This document shows positions 1 through 12,100 of a DNA stretch of 64,000 nucleotides, piece after piece; the stretch's first letter is position 1, and every line of letters begins with the position of its first letter. The translations under genes and the position numbers were made by a program. Under the pieces are notes generated by a model. It did no database searches. It saw only the letters and a program-made list of their open reading frames with translations, and was not told the origin of the DNA. Location: the NCBI GenBank assembly GCA_029204225.1, contig CM055097.1, positions 12,822,721-12,886,720 on the forward strand. The letters run 5' to 3'. The stretch comes from Diphasiastrum complanatum (Eukaryota; Streptophyta; Lycopodiopsida; Lycopodiales; Lycopodiaceae).

Positions 1-599
1 CATTTGTGTATACGAGGTTATTAACTACAAGGTTCATGTTATACATTAAGATGGTTTATTCACTTTTGACTGTTTGTTAGTCACATCGTTATGCACTTTA
101 ACATTGGGATCTAACGTTGGAAAGGTGAAAATATAAATGAATTTCTATGAAAGGAGAATTTGGTGAAAAAGGTTGGGAAGGATAATGAAGAAGTTAGAAA
201 CAATGAAGTTGTAGCTCGCAAGTTAGGTCTACAATATATGTAAATCATTCATTTTGTTTGCTAGTATTTACTAGTGAGTATAATGTAAGTAAAACCCAAT
301 TAAGTAGCATTTGGAAATCAAATGCTCATTGGCAAGACCAGCAAATCGAATAAAAAATAAACACCTTAAACTCACACTTGATTTACTCGCTATATAGACG
401 CATTTCACTACTTTTTAGAGTACTTATTGGTAAGGTTTATACGAGCTTCCTTAGCACATAGGCCAAAAATTTATTTCATGTCAAGTGAGAGATTCTTGCT
501 TGAACTCGACATGGCATTTGGAGCTTGCTCCTAGGTTTGGATTTAGCTTAACATTGTGGTTGGAGGCTTAAACCCTTCCATGCACTTGCTACCATTTTT

Positions 600-819
600 G
601 GTTGGCATGTTTGAGGCTTGCTCTCGATATTGTAGTTGCAAGTCAAGCGCTTGTTGCATGTTTCGTGTTCAAAGGTTGCTCTAGGTGCAAGGCTTGAACC
701 ATGCTTGATGGTTGGCATGTTTGAGGCTTGCTCTCGATAGTGTAGTTGCAAGTCAAGTGCTTGTTGCATGTTTCGTGTTCAAAGGTTGCTCTAGGTGCAA
801 GGCTTGAACCATGCTTGAT
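600..819. repeat. 110-bp tandem duplication, two copies
   Basis: Positions 600-709 and 710-819 are near-identical units with two mismatches by eye. Each starts GGTTGGCATGTTTGAGG and ends near ATGCTTGAT. Flanking DNA (500-600 and 820-870) reuses shorter words such as GGCTTGCTC and GAGGTTGCTC. The array may therefore be the young part of an older degenerate repeat. Confidence 0.9.
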
Positions 820-1190
820 GGGCTCAGTTGCCATGTTTAGTTGACTTGCTTAGAGGTTGCTCCGACTAAGTTTTGCTTAACATTGTACATTAAAATGTTG
901 CTTCTCTTCGAAACTTGTGGTCATATGTTAAGATGTTGTAATGCTCACTGCTCAGAGATCCTGTGCATTTTGAAGGCATGAATTTTCAAGCATAGAGTTC
1001 CTAATGCCACGATTTGCATAATACTGGTGTGACAGATGGATTAGTATCGTATTCTGCCGGAATCATGATCTGACAGTTGGATTACTGGTGCATTATGCAA
1101 TAATGTCACCCAGGAATCTCCCCCTTCGCAATGAGCATTACGCAGGGAAGGCCCGGGAGAAGGGAAGGCCCTCGGGCAGGGGCTGGCCTT

Positions 1191-1206
1191 CCCCCCCCCC
1201 CCCCCC
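1191..1206. repeat. Homopolymer C16 tract
   Basis: Sixteen consecutive C follow GGCTGGCCTT. It has no coding context. The run is long enough that its true length may be misjudged by sequencing. Confidence 0.9.
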
Positions 1207-1926
1207 AAGAGTCATGCATGTGCTTGTGTGCAACAACAACAAAAAAGAAATCCCAATCCATCCTATTATCTATATCTATAGTGAATAGCAAAAGAATCTT
1301 ATAAAAATCTTCCTTATGGCCAGATTATGGTGATTCCTTATTTTGGGCTTTAATAGGTGGTACTAACCAGCACGTTCGAAAATCCTCGATGGATGCGGGC
1401 AACCGCGACGCCTCCGCAGATTCCAAACCCCGTCTCCAGCGAAGCAATCTTCTTTTAATAACTGATTTCTGCCACCGGCCGTGCCGCCTGCATTGGTGGC
1501 ATACCACCGATAGCATTTCTCCTCGCGATCCGTCGCCATAGCCAGGAATTTCTGGAACTAGTGCGCGTGGATCCCACAATGGCTTTGTGTATATGTACAG
1601 AATCGTGTGATTATTACAGAATGTAAGGAAAGGTGCATGTGGAGATGGCAGACTGGAACAAGGAGGAGACGTGGTCCCGTTGTAAGTGTAATGCTTCACG
1701 TTTTCTATTTTGTTATCATTTGCCTCTTTCTTGAAGGTGTGTTGAGCTACTCTTGACTCGCTCGCCTTGACCAGCTTTTTGCTCGGCTGCTCCCTTTGAA
1801 TTACTTGAGCGTAAATGTGAGTTTTCTGTTGGATTAGATAGGCGTTAGATCCATTGTCTCTGACGCAGAGCTGCAGGCCTTCCTTATAGTGCGTTTTTGC
1901 AAGGCATTAGCATTCGTGTATGTACT

Positions 1927-1986
1927 ATGGAGCAAGGGGCTTTAGGAGGTGGTGAAGATGGTTTTGGTGGCTCCAGGAGTTGGTAG
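1927..1986 (+). promoter_or_regulatory. Possible upstream ORF in the 5' leader of paralogue A
   Basis: A 19-codon frame starts at an ATG 139 bp before the main start and ends in TAG. Paralogue B also has a short upstream frame, of 17 codons, at a similar place, but the peptides are not alike. Whether it lies in the mRNA is not known from sequence. It could lower translation of the main frame. Confidence 0.25.
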
Positions 1987-2065
1987 ATGGAAAGCTTTTA
2001 CGTATTTGGATAAGGTTTGCCTTCTTCTTTTGTAAGGCGGGATAGCCAGGAAGAAGAAGGCAAAG

Positions 2066-3538
2066 ATGTATTCCCGATCTATTTCTCCTTCTTGTGCTCG
2101 AAATGTTCAGGATATCGACATGGTAGGCCGCAAGCCGTCCAACATCCCTCCGGCCAGCCGTGACAAGTTCTTTGATGCTGTTGATCATGGATCTAGACGG
2201 CGACATGGTGCAGAGAGGGAGAATACCAAGTTTCCAAGGAAAAATTTCTTCAATTGGTCTTCGCTTGTTCAGAATGGAAAGAAAGCTGTGTCTGGTCTCT
2301 CTTTTTCTAAGTCTCACCTTCCAAAGTACAGCAACTCTAATGAAAGCGGTGGCTCTTTCTTCAGGCGCACAAATACTGTTTCTGGCGACGGCAATTTCTA
2401 CCCAAGGCGTGAATTAAGCTTCAGATTCTGTGATTCCCCCATCAACGACAGTTCAAAGTTTGTCTCAGCAGCTCCTTCTTTCCGGACTTCGAGTTTGCAG
2501 GGCTTGTCCTATGTTGCGGCTCTGCATTCAGGTGTAGCACAAATTTCTGACAACGATTCAGAGTTGGATCAAGCCTCCACAGTAGTCACCTCGTCATCTA
2601 TCGGTAGCAAGCTGCATTCTGGATCCGGTAATAGCGGATGCTGCAGTCCTTCTGATGTATTTGCTTCTTTTTCTGATGACTCTGAAGATCCTGGAAGCCC
2701 TTTATTTGATCCAGATCTTCTAAATGCTTTTGAGAGGGCGCTTGCTGATGTTGACAAAGATTGCCTTAAAACCAGCGAGAATGTTTCCTGTGACGCTGCA
2801 AGCGTCTCACCTTCACAAGTTTCTCTGAAACCAAAGAATCATGAGGTGGATCCCAAAGATAATTCGGAAAATCTGAGAGGGGGAGCCAGATCTAGTAGGC
2901 TAAAAATATCAATAGGAGCTTCGGAGGGCATTTTGGGAGATTGCCGTGACAAGAAAGACTTTGAAAATGCTAGGAAGATCTTAGAAGGGCTTCTGGGGAG
3001 TTCACGTGGTAGAAAATCTACTGCCTGCAAGGAATTTTTTCCATCAGAGTCTGCCAATCCTTTGAATACTTTTATGTCATTATGCCCTTCAGATGGCGAT
3101 CAGAAAGTGGTTTTGTTTCTAACTTCTCTGAGAGGTATCAGGAAGACATACGAGGATTGTAACAACGTCAGGATGCTCCTTCGCAGCTCTAGTGTTAGAA
3201 TAGACGAGAGGGATGTGTCAATGCATTCTGAATATAAACGTGAACTAAGAGAACTGCTAGGTGTATCTGTTTCTCTTCCCAGGCTTTTCATAAAGGGTAA
3301 ATACATCGGTGGAGTAGAAGAGATCATGCGTCTTCATGAAGACGGAGTTTTAGAGAAGCTTCTGGAAGACCTTCCAAAAGTGACATCCTTCAGGGCCTGC
3401 GAAGCATGTGGTGAAATGAGATTCGTTCCGTGCACTGAATGTAGTGGCAGTCGCAAAATCATAACAGACGATAATGAAGTCGAGCGCTGCCCAGAATGCA
3501 ACGAGAACGGTCTTGTTCGATGCCTGATTTGCTGCTGA
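2066..3538 (+). CDS. Glutaredoxin-domain protein with C-terminal CxxC zinc-type region (paralogue A)
   Basis: This is a 490-codon intact single-exon gene. Residues about 1-340 are Ser-rich and probably disordered, with an acidic stretch near FSDDSEDPGSP. Residues about 347-440 form a glutaredoxin-like fold: KVVLFLTSLRG, RKTYEDCNNVR, LPRLFIKGKYIGG and the helix LHEDGVLEKLL. The usual glutaredoxin active site CPYC/CGFS is absent, so thiol-transferase activity is doubtful. The tail has Cys pairs at 445/448, 456/459, 475/478 and 486/489-490, suited to two metal sites. This arrangement is typical of the plant family that includes Arabidopsis At5g39865, whose C-terminal Cys region resembles that of animal GRXCR1. 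The start is supported by the same ATG and the preceding GGCAAAG in paralogue B. The exact role is unknown; a regulatory or protein-binding function is inferred. Confidence 0.93.
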   Translation: MYSRSISPSCARNVQDIDMVGRKPSNIPPASRDKFFDAVDHGSRRRHGAERENTKFPRKNFFNWSSLVQNGKKAVSGLSFSKSHLPKYSNSNESGGSFFRRTNTVSGDGNFYPRRELSFRFCDSPINDSSKFVSAAPSFRTSSLQGLSYVAALHSGVAQISDNDSELDQASTVVTSSSIGSKLHSGSGNSGCCSPSDVFASFSDDSEDPGSPLFDPDLLNAFERALADVDKDCLKTSENVSCDAASVSPSQVSLKPKNHEVDPKDNSENLRGGARSSRLKISIGASEGILGDCRDKKDFENARKILEGLLGSSRGRKSTACKEFFPSESANPLNTFMSLCPSDGDQKVVLFLTSLRGIRKTYEDCNNVRMLLRSSSVRIDERDVSMHSEYKRELRELLGVSVSLPRLFIKGKYIGGVEEIMRLHEDGVLEKLLEDLPKVTSFRACEACGEMRFVPCTECSGSRKIITDDNEVERCPECNENGLVRCLICC

Positions 3539-4905
3539 TGGTCCTTTTGCTTTCTCAAGCAGTAGTTCGCTCTCAGATAAGTAGTTTGCTCTTATATAAG
3601 CTCTCATCCAACAACTAAAAGCATCCCTACTAATTCTAGAAGATCATCCTCATTCAAGGAGAGATCATGTTGTCTTTGAGTCCATGCAACACTCAATTGG
3701 CATAGGACTCATCATATGATCATTTTCAATGCTCTTGCGATCAAATTGGAGCGGATTCATCCTTTGAAGTCACTGCAACAACAGATGTTCTAACAAATGG
3801 TAACATCTAACTGATGATGTATCGACATGTTGTACTACTAGAATGTGTATAGCTTCTAGTAGAGCTAGCGGATCCTGGCCGGGTGCCATGCAGGCAACTC
3901 AGTGCTGTGACTTCATCCGCTCCTTCACCAGTTTACGACAGTTTTGTGACGGTGATCACTGTTTCTTGGGATTAGAAGGCAGCAAATACTTTCTAATCGC
4001 TAGCGGAATCAATTATTCCTGAAGAAGCTGATCCACCGATGTAAAGTGTAATGGTCGCTTTTGTACACCTATTATATCTGCTCAGTAAGCAAACTAAAAA
4101 CTCAACTGTTACTACAGCACAGTAATCTGATACTTCAAGCTGATATCGACATGCAGCAATCAAAAAGTGCTTATTACTTTTCTTCGCTAAACAAACGTAT
4201 ACTGAAAGATCCTGACACGGGGCAGAGGTTTCACACTGAGTTCTTCTAACACAGCATAATAATCACCTGTATGCACAGGTGGTAAAATAGTGTAATCTAA
4301 ATACATTTGAGCAGGCAAAACGAATGTCTGATATCCTGCTGCTGCTTGAGGAGAAAGTATCATCATGGATTGGCTTGTTATTTGGCTAGTCGTGCTGCAG
4401 AATCCAGAGATCGATCAAGTTACAGAGACCACTCTTACTCAACTATTTGTGCAACGTGGTCGCCTGTGTAATGCTTAAACCACTATGTGCTTTGCATGCT
4501 ATATCGTACATTCTAGTTGAAAAGACTTATAAAGTCAGGCTTGACGTCATTAGTAAGCGTCGGTATGCTATATAAAGTGTATAAGAAGTGATCTATATCA
4601 TTTCCTCTGTGCTACTCAGTTCATTTTCCAGGAATCGTGAGCTGTTTTTGCATAAGTTTTGCAAGTTTTTGGAGATTGGATGTGCAAGATATATATTTGA
4701 TCTTTGGTTGTCTTGCAAATATCATGCAGTTGCGTCTTCCGTGCTCCTTAGATGCGAGGTTCCGGGACCCTGTGTGGTACTGTACAGTTACAATATAATA
4801 TAACATGGCTCAGCTGTGAACGTTTCCTTTGGCTGGAGAGTACGAAGAGAGCATGATGTCGCATCCATATTCTTCTTTTGCCTTCTCTGACATGGAGTAA
4901 GATGT
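3539..4905 (+). other. 3' flank of paralogue A, conserved in paralogue B
   Basis: This DNA has no open frame worth calling, yet long stretches match 59776-61125. Examples are GCTCTCAGATAAGTAGTT just after the stop, a shared block around CTGAAAGATCCT, and CATGGCTCAGCTGTGAACG near the far end. It probably includes the 3' UTR. Either the duplication is fairly recent or some of this region is constrained. Confidence 0.6.
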
Positions 4906-5943
<1,038 letters not shown>

Positions 5944-6410
5944 ATGGTATCAATGAATGCTTACCTTTTGGATTCTAGTGATAGATTGAACAAATCAAAC
6001 TATTCTATATGGAAATTAAAAATGGAATCAATCCTTGTAATGTTGAGGAGGATGAGCCCATCCACCCTCAAGAATCCGCTAGATACAAGAAGAGGTGCAA
6101 ACTAGCCCTCCATTGTATCAAAATGAATGTAGCCAATGAACTCCTAAAGGAAGTAGGAGAGTGTTCCTCGGCCCAAGAGGCTTGGGAATCTCTTCAAAAT
6201 GTGTATGAGTCAAAGAACACTACAAGGTTGCTTGCTTTGAAACATCAATTTTTTCAAAGCTATCAAAAGAAGAGAGAGAGTGCTTATTCATATGTTCTAA
6301 GGGCAAATGAGTTAAACAAAGAGCTCTCCTTTATTGGAGAATCCATAAAGGAGGAAGAGCTTGTAAAACTAATCTTGAAAAAATCCGATACCTTCAAGTT
6401 CTTTAAGTAG
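5944..6410 (+). pseudogene. gag: Copia gag (UBN2-type) fragment
   Basis: The frame opens at the ATG at 5944 (MVSMNAYLLDSSDRL, then YSIWKLKMES). Near 6036 the frame shifts, and the rest continues in another frame with RYKKRCKLALHCIKM and AQEAWESLQNVYES, hallmarks of the copia gag capsid domain. It ends at a stop at 6408-6410 before any zinc knuckle. The gag at the right end of the window (63430-64000) is a relative, with the similar phrase NELLK. Confidence 0.85.
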
Positions 6411-6461
6411 TTCAAAACATCAGCAAAAAATTCGACCTAGAGAAGAATCAAAGCTCTACGT

Positions 6462-7115
6462 TCTGATGAAGGGGGAGTATTTATCTCCACTAAGTTCAAG
6501 GCTTTTTACAAGGCCAACGAAATACACCTACAACAGTCCATAGCTAGCTACTCACCTTAGTCCAATGGTGTAGCTCAAAGGAAGAATCAGATACTCATTG
6601 CAAGTGCAAAGAGCATGCTGGTCCATGCCTCTCTTCCAAATAAATTCTAGTCAGAAGCTGTTACTATAGCAGCCTATCTACAAAATCAATCCATTACAAC
6701 GACCATGAATGGCAAGACACCTTATCAGGTGTGGACATGATCGAAGCCATCACTCAAAAATATAAGAGTGTTTGGATGCAAAGCTTTCAATCAAATCTCT
6801 ATTGATCTACAAAAAAATCCAATCCAAGGATCGAACAACAGCAAATCAATTTTTATTGGATTCTCTCCAGATCACAAGGCATACAAGCTCTACAACCTAG
6901 ACACTCATAAAGCATTCACAAGCAGAGATGTCATCTTTCTAGAATACCAATTTTTTGACTACAAAGAGAAAGTTGCAGTAAATTCCGACCCAAGTATCGA
7001 ACAACAGAATTTCGATTCAAGGGTCGAAATCGACACTGACTTGGAAAATGAGTTAGAATATCAATGGATCGAATCACATCAGAGGATCGAATTTCAACTC
7101 AGAAGATCGAATTGA
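6462..7115 (+). pseudogene. int: Copia integrase core fragment
   Basis: The translation contains LRSDEGGVFIS, SNGVAQRKNQ and GKTPYQVW, the second half of a copia integrase (rve) domain, followed by the usual post-integrase region VFGCKAFNQI and FIGFSPDHKAYKLYNL. In-frame stops occur near 6558, 6648 and 6738. The frame from 6768 to 7115 is open. The catalytic triad is incomplete because the N-terminal half is missing. Confidence 0.88.
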
Positions 7116-7317
7116 TCCAGATAGTCTCCATCCAAATTTATGGATGATACAGCCTACTACTTTGTGTAGAAACTCAACACTATTTCAAAGGCAAAGTCAA
7201 CCACTGATGTTGACCAGAGCAAAGCAGAAGAGGACACCAAATTCGCATTTCTAAACGAGAATGGTTTCTATCCAAACTTGGCAGACTCGAATATTCACTT
7301 CAAGCTTGTATCGGATT

Positions 7318-7404
7318 TCTTCATCAACACTCTTTATGTAGATGACACTCTACTATTCAGTAACAATCTGAAACTGATGAAGGATCTGAAATGCATGTTA
7401 GCAC
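7318..7404 (+). pseudogene. Copia reverse transcriptase scrap with YVDD box
   Basis: A short frame reads FFINTLYVDDTLLFSNN, the catalytic box of copia reverse transcriptase (RVT_2). It is only about 29 codons long. The copia element at 44642-48598 has FVDDTFMFNNN at the matching place. Confidence 0.8.
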
Positions 7405-7428
7405 TGGAGTACAAAAGACTGATATGGT

Positions 7429-8374
7429 TGTACATGCATTAGTTGTAATGATGCGGCTGTAATAACTGCAACAAAAGGTAGTTGTAGATATTTTGTAGGA
7501 TATCAATCCTAGAATCTTCATCATAAAACTTCTTCTAATAATTTTTAATTTGATCAATCTTTTTGTAGCCAGCATTATCACGCTCAACGACTATAAGCTA
7601 AAGTTATCACTTCAAGCATTGTACTCACTATTTGATATTAATTAGAGTGCAAATTCTCAGTCCCACTACTGTATTGTTTCATTGCACGTTTGTCTGAATC
7701 ATTCATTTTGAATGTTCTACTATTGTTTGCGGCACTTTCAATCCTACATCAAGCCCGCTCATCAGCTTCCGCTCATTTCCACTGATTTCCGACACATCCA
7801 GCTACAAGGTTGGCATTACACAAAGTCATTGACAAGTAAGATACGATAGTTTTTATACTATCAAGTCTTTTATCAAGTCCCTAATCTCAAATGAGTCTTG
7901 TGAATACCTAACTATTGATGTGAAATTATACAACATACTCAACATATTGTCTTCCAAACGACTTTGAATCCCACTAGGACGTATGAATTGCAACATCATT
8001 AGCCAATTTTGAAAATTTTGTTACAAATCAGTGGGTATGAGCTGAAGTTTGGAGCGAGCTAGATGCGTGGATCAGGAGCACCACAATTAGTAGCAAAATA
8101 ATTCAAATCAAGGATTCATACAAGTGCGCAATAGAACAATAACAACAGTAGAAAAAATCGCACTCTGATTATTATCAACAATGAGTACAATTGCATGAAG
8201 TTATAACTTCAGCTTGTTGAGCGTAATAACGCTGATACGATTAACTATTGATCAGACTTGAAATTATTAGAAGAAGTTTTTTGATGAAGATTCTAAGTTT
8301 GATATACTAAAAATATCTACAACTGAATTTTCTACAGTTATTACAACCGCCTTTATGCCATAAATGCATGTACA
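7429..8374. repeat. Long inverted repeat (fold-back) element
   Basis: The left arm begins TGTACATGCAT at 7429 and the right arm ends with its complement at 8374. The outer 180 bp of the arms match well, for example AATCTTCATCA and AACTTCTTCTAATAATTT with their complements. Weaker similarity continues inward, giving arms of roughly 350-390 bp around a centre near 7900. No coding frame is evident. It could be a fold-back or MITE-like element or an inverted duplication; a transcript would form a long hairpin. Confidence 0.8.
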
Positions 8375-8404
8375 AAGTTGGTGGACATCAATGTAAAGTC
8401 GTTG

Positions 8405-8610
8405 GGTCGTATTTCTAACCGACAATATTGCAAAATTACATAGGGTTGGATTTTATACAAAGGGTCAAAAGTTATACAATGGGTTGAAAAATATACTGAG
8501 GGTCGAATTTTCCGGGGTCGAAAAAATTACCCGATCCGACCGACCTGATCTGATCTAGGGTCGAACACGCTCGAATAATTTAGTGAAGGGTCGAAAAAGC
8601 TTTGTTTGTT
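8405..8610. repeat. Cluster of GGGTCGAA-like words
   Basis: About eight copies of GGGT[CT][GA]AA occur in 200 bp, among them GGGTCAAAAG, GGGTTGAAAA, GGGTCGAATT and GGGTCGAACA. The cluster may lie in the LTR of the minus-strand copia fragment that starts at 8758. Confidence 0.6.
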
Positions 8611-8758
8611 AGGCTTGACATTGGGTCAGAAAAATCCGATACTAGATTTTTTGATCTTTTGGAAAAAAACTCGAGCCTTCTATTTTTTTTGGATTTTTGT
8701 AAAATTTTCAAGATGCTCATTAATAAATGGATTTAAGGCTGAGCGTTGAAATCCAACA
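8610..8758 (-). mobile_element. Start of a copia 3' LTR (minus orientation), left end not determined
   Basis: On the minus strand the polypurine-like AAGGAGGAG at about 8759-8767 is followed by TGTTGGATTTCAACGC, which looks like the TG start of an LTR. The plus-strand copia element at 48598 begins its LTR with the similar TGTTGGATTTC. How far the LTR reaches to the left is unclear; the given left coordinate is a minimum guess. Confidence 0.6.
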
Positions 8759-9150
<392 letters not shown>

Positions 9151-9199
9151 GGCTAATATTGAAGTTTACGTTTGCAACAATTGAAAAACTCGGCATGTA

Positions 9200-12100
9200 A
9201 AGCCCGATTATTAGAGAAAAATCGGCACAAATTTGCCTTAGGACTGGGTCCTAGCCCGCCCCTAAAGTGGCTAGACACAGTTTAAAAGTAAGAAATTGAC
9301 TTTTCAAAAAAAACAAAAATATTTTGTGGTCAAGTTTTGTAAGACCGAGCCAAGAGTGTCGGCCCACCTAGAATTGGGTCCCAGCCCGTCCTAAATGAGG
9401 CTAGAGCAAATTTTGCGGCCCTAGAAATGGCCGATAAATATTTTACGGCTTTTCAAAAAAATGGTCAGTTGTAAAAAAATAGTCGGTATGACTGTGCTAA
9501 AATCTCACCATGTACTGAGTCCATTTTTACTAATATATAATCACTCAGTGTATTTTTCAGGGAAACCGTGTTGTCATGGGAGCCCTAGTCATGAATGCCG
9601 AAAAAGTCAATCACAGAAGAAAAAATTGAGAAAGAAAAGTTTCGGGTAAAAACAGGACCGGGCTATATGGATTCAGTGTCAAGGAGTCACAGAAACCCTA
9701 ACGACAAAGTTTGGGCAATTTACTGGCAATTAACGAAATGTGTGGGCCAAGTGGCTACCCAATAGACCAAAAACCTAGACAAATCAGCAGTAGGCGCACG
9801 ACCCTTGAAAAATTGAAGAAAGGCCAAAAACACAGGTACCCAAAGAAAAACGAAGGCTGCCTACTAAAAATAGGGGTTGAAAAAGGGCCTCACCCAAAAT
9901 TTGGATAATAAATGCCAAAACATCTTGGAGGCTATAGAAATTGGGAGGTACACCCACTAGCCATTGACATTTTGGGCTTCTAGGGTGTACAAAAGGGGAA
10001 ACTTGAATGGCCTCCCTAGCCTTTTGACAAAAATGGCATCTTGGCTAGTTTTGGAAGAGAGCCTTGAATGCACCACTCCCCCACTCTCTTATGGAGGCCA
10101 CTAGGTGTACTATCAAATGGGTTGAGGACAAATGGCAAAGAGGGCTTGAAGGATGTGAAGAATGGCAAGATGGCATTGTGAAGGGGATGCATTGGATTTT
10201 CCTATAAGAAGGAGCCAACTCCTTGTATTTCAAATGTTAGTACTTTTGTGTGTTGGTAATTTTAGGAGTGGATGATTTTGGGAGTTGAGAGTATTTTGGA
10301 GAGGTTGATTATTTTGGAGAGTTAGTGTCTTGAATTGTAGTTGGGTTGTGTTGTTGTTGTTAGTGGGTTGAAAGTAATGTTAGTTGTTAGGTTGAATGCA
10401 TGAATGTTCGTTACTAATATTGGATGTAGTTGCTATATTTAAGGAGGAATTGAGAGCTCCAATGTGGAGTGATGGTTGTTTGGGGTTTACTTGTGGGATG
10501 TTGGGATTTGGAAGTTGATTGTTACTATTGTTTGGTGTTAGTGCTTGCTTGGATGTTGCATTGCTCCTCTTGTGTGTGGTGGATGCTCGTTGAGGAGCTT
10601 GGTTGAAGGAAGGGAATCCAATTGTTTTCAATGGGTGTGTAATCATGGAGGATAGCTATTATTGTATGATTGTCGATGGCTTGATGCTTAGTGGTCATTG
10701 GGCTGAATGCTATCCTCGTAATCCATAGTAAATGAAGGGTACTTATTGCTTGAATGTTGAAGTACGTTGGAAGATTGTGCTTCTTGAAATTGAATGTTAG
10801 TTAGTACAGCATGACTATTGATTGCTTGGTTATTGGTTGTTGCAAGAGTTACTTTGTGGTGAGGAGGTTAGTTCATTGTTGAGGAGTGTGTTGGGATAAG
10901 TGTTGTTTTTTGGTGGTCTTTTGTGTTGTTGTATCGAGCCTGTAAGGAATGTTGAAGGTTGTGTGATGAATGTGTTGAGTGTTAAGAGTTAGAAATTCGT
11001 GTGATGTTTTGGTTAAGTATTAGGGAGAGTTGATTGCCTTATGTGAAACATGTGTTGTTTGTTCGGAATAAGTGCAACTCTAGTGTTGAGAACTTTGTGA
11101 AGAGAGGGGGTTCTTGTGAGGGTAGTATTGGTATATATCACATTATTAGGGTTGTTTGCGACAATCTACACATGGTTTTCGAAGCTAGGAGGCTTGTTGC
11201 GGTCTTCTTTTACAATTTTGGTGAGCTATGACAGATTAAATAGCACTATAGTAGACCTGTAAGCGATCTATCAGTCCTCCAGATAGTTCCAACCACTACC
11301 TGCTGCCAAATACCAACCATTGTGCATGCCCCGTTCTATTTACAGAGAAAATACCAAGCCCACAGCCTCTCCGTGGCCATCTGCAGCCATTTTCCTACAG
11401 TTTCAAACCTGCCAGTACTGTGACAGGCTGTCAACGACCTCCCTACACACTTTCTGGAGTTGTGTTAGATCAAACAGATCTGTATCAGACCTATATGCGG
11501 CCTACAGGCTGTCTGCGGCCCTGCACTACCTCCTGCATGTGGCTATTTGGGTCCGCCTATCTGCTACGACCCTGTCAGGCTCAGCCAGCCCTCGCTGGAG
11601 CCCTCTCAGGCCTGTTTGCAAGCTACCTCTGTTCACTGAGTTGTTGATTCTTCCAACAATCTGTGACAAAGTTTGGTTGATTACTTGTTCTTTGATCTAA
11701 TCCGCATGTTGGTTTGAATGGCAAGTTCTCAAGCAGCTCTTTGAAGGACGAAGGCAAGGATACCTCAAACCAAAAGCGGCATTCATGACTAGTGCCTCTA
11801 CGATTTCCGGCTTCTCTCTCACACTGAGGTATGGGTTTACCTCACATTGATTTTTATTCTCGTGTTTACTTGCTTTCAATTGGAATGTGGGTGTTTGACG
11901 TCCGTACTTGCTTTTGCTCAGTGAATGAATGATAGGATACTGAGAATTCATTGTGTAACTGTATGAGGACCTAATCATTTCAGTAATTCCGCATTTTCCA
12001 TGTCCCTATCAGGACCTAAATGATTGTGATCCTTTTCTTGAACAAGTAGACATTGAAGTATCAGGTCTATGCGTATTTGTGAGTTTACCGGTAGTAGGAA

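Larger units (their letters stand above)
1..1880. other. Upstream region without a recognised gene
   Basis: No reading frame here resembles a known protein. The stretch contains a 110-bp tandem duplication (600-819) and a run of 16 C (1191-1206). From about 1370 to 1560 it is richer in GC than its surroundings, but I recognise no domain in any frame. It ends where the segment shared with 58155 onward begins. Confidence 0.6.
1885..4905 (+). repeat. Duplicated segment, copy A
   Basis: This segment pairs in the same orientation with 58155-61125. Similarity begins near GCAAGGCATTAG in the 5' flank, runs through the whole glutaredoxin gene and continues for about 1.3 kb downstream, to just past the shared AACATGGCTCAGCTGTGAAC. 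It is a gene-scale duplication, not a retrocopy, because non-coding DNA on both sides was copied too. The boundaries are by eye. Confidence 0.85.
5944..7404 (+). mobile_element. Ty1/copia retrotransposon remnant
   Basis: The order is gag, integrase core, then a short reverse-transcriptase piece ending just after a YVDD box. Gag and integrase are separated by only about 50 bp, so the zinc knuckle, protease and N-terminal integrase have been deleted, as has most of the reverse transcriptase. Stops and frameshifts are present. No LTR pair was found. The right side stops at the long inverted repeat starting at 7429. Confidence 0.85.

Noticed and set aside
2160-3607. Other-frame and minus-strand frames overlapping the glutaredoxin gene (and the same at 58315-59832)
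   Set aside because: They are shadows of the main gene with no conserved features of their own.
11320-11700. 126-codon frame
   Set aside because: No recognisable domain, and an equally long overlapping frame exists; probably chance.
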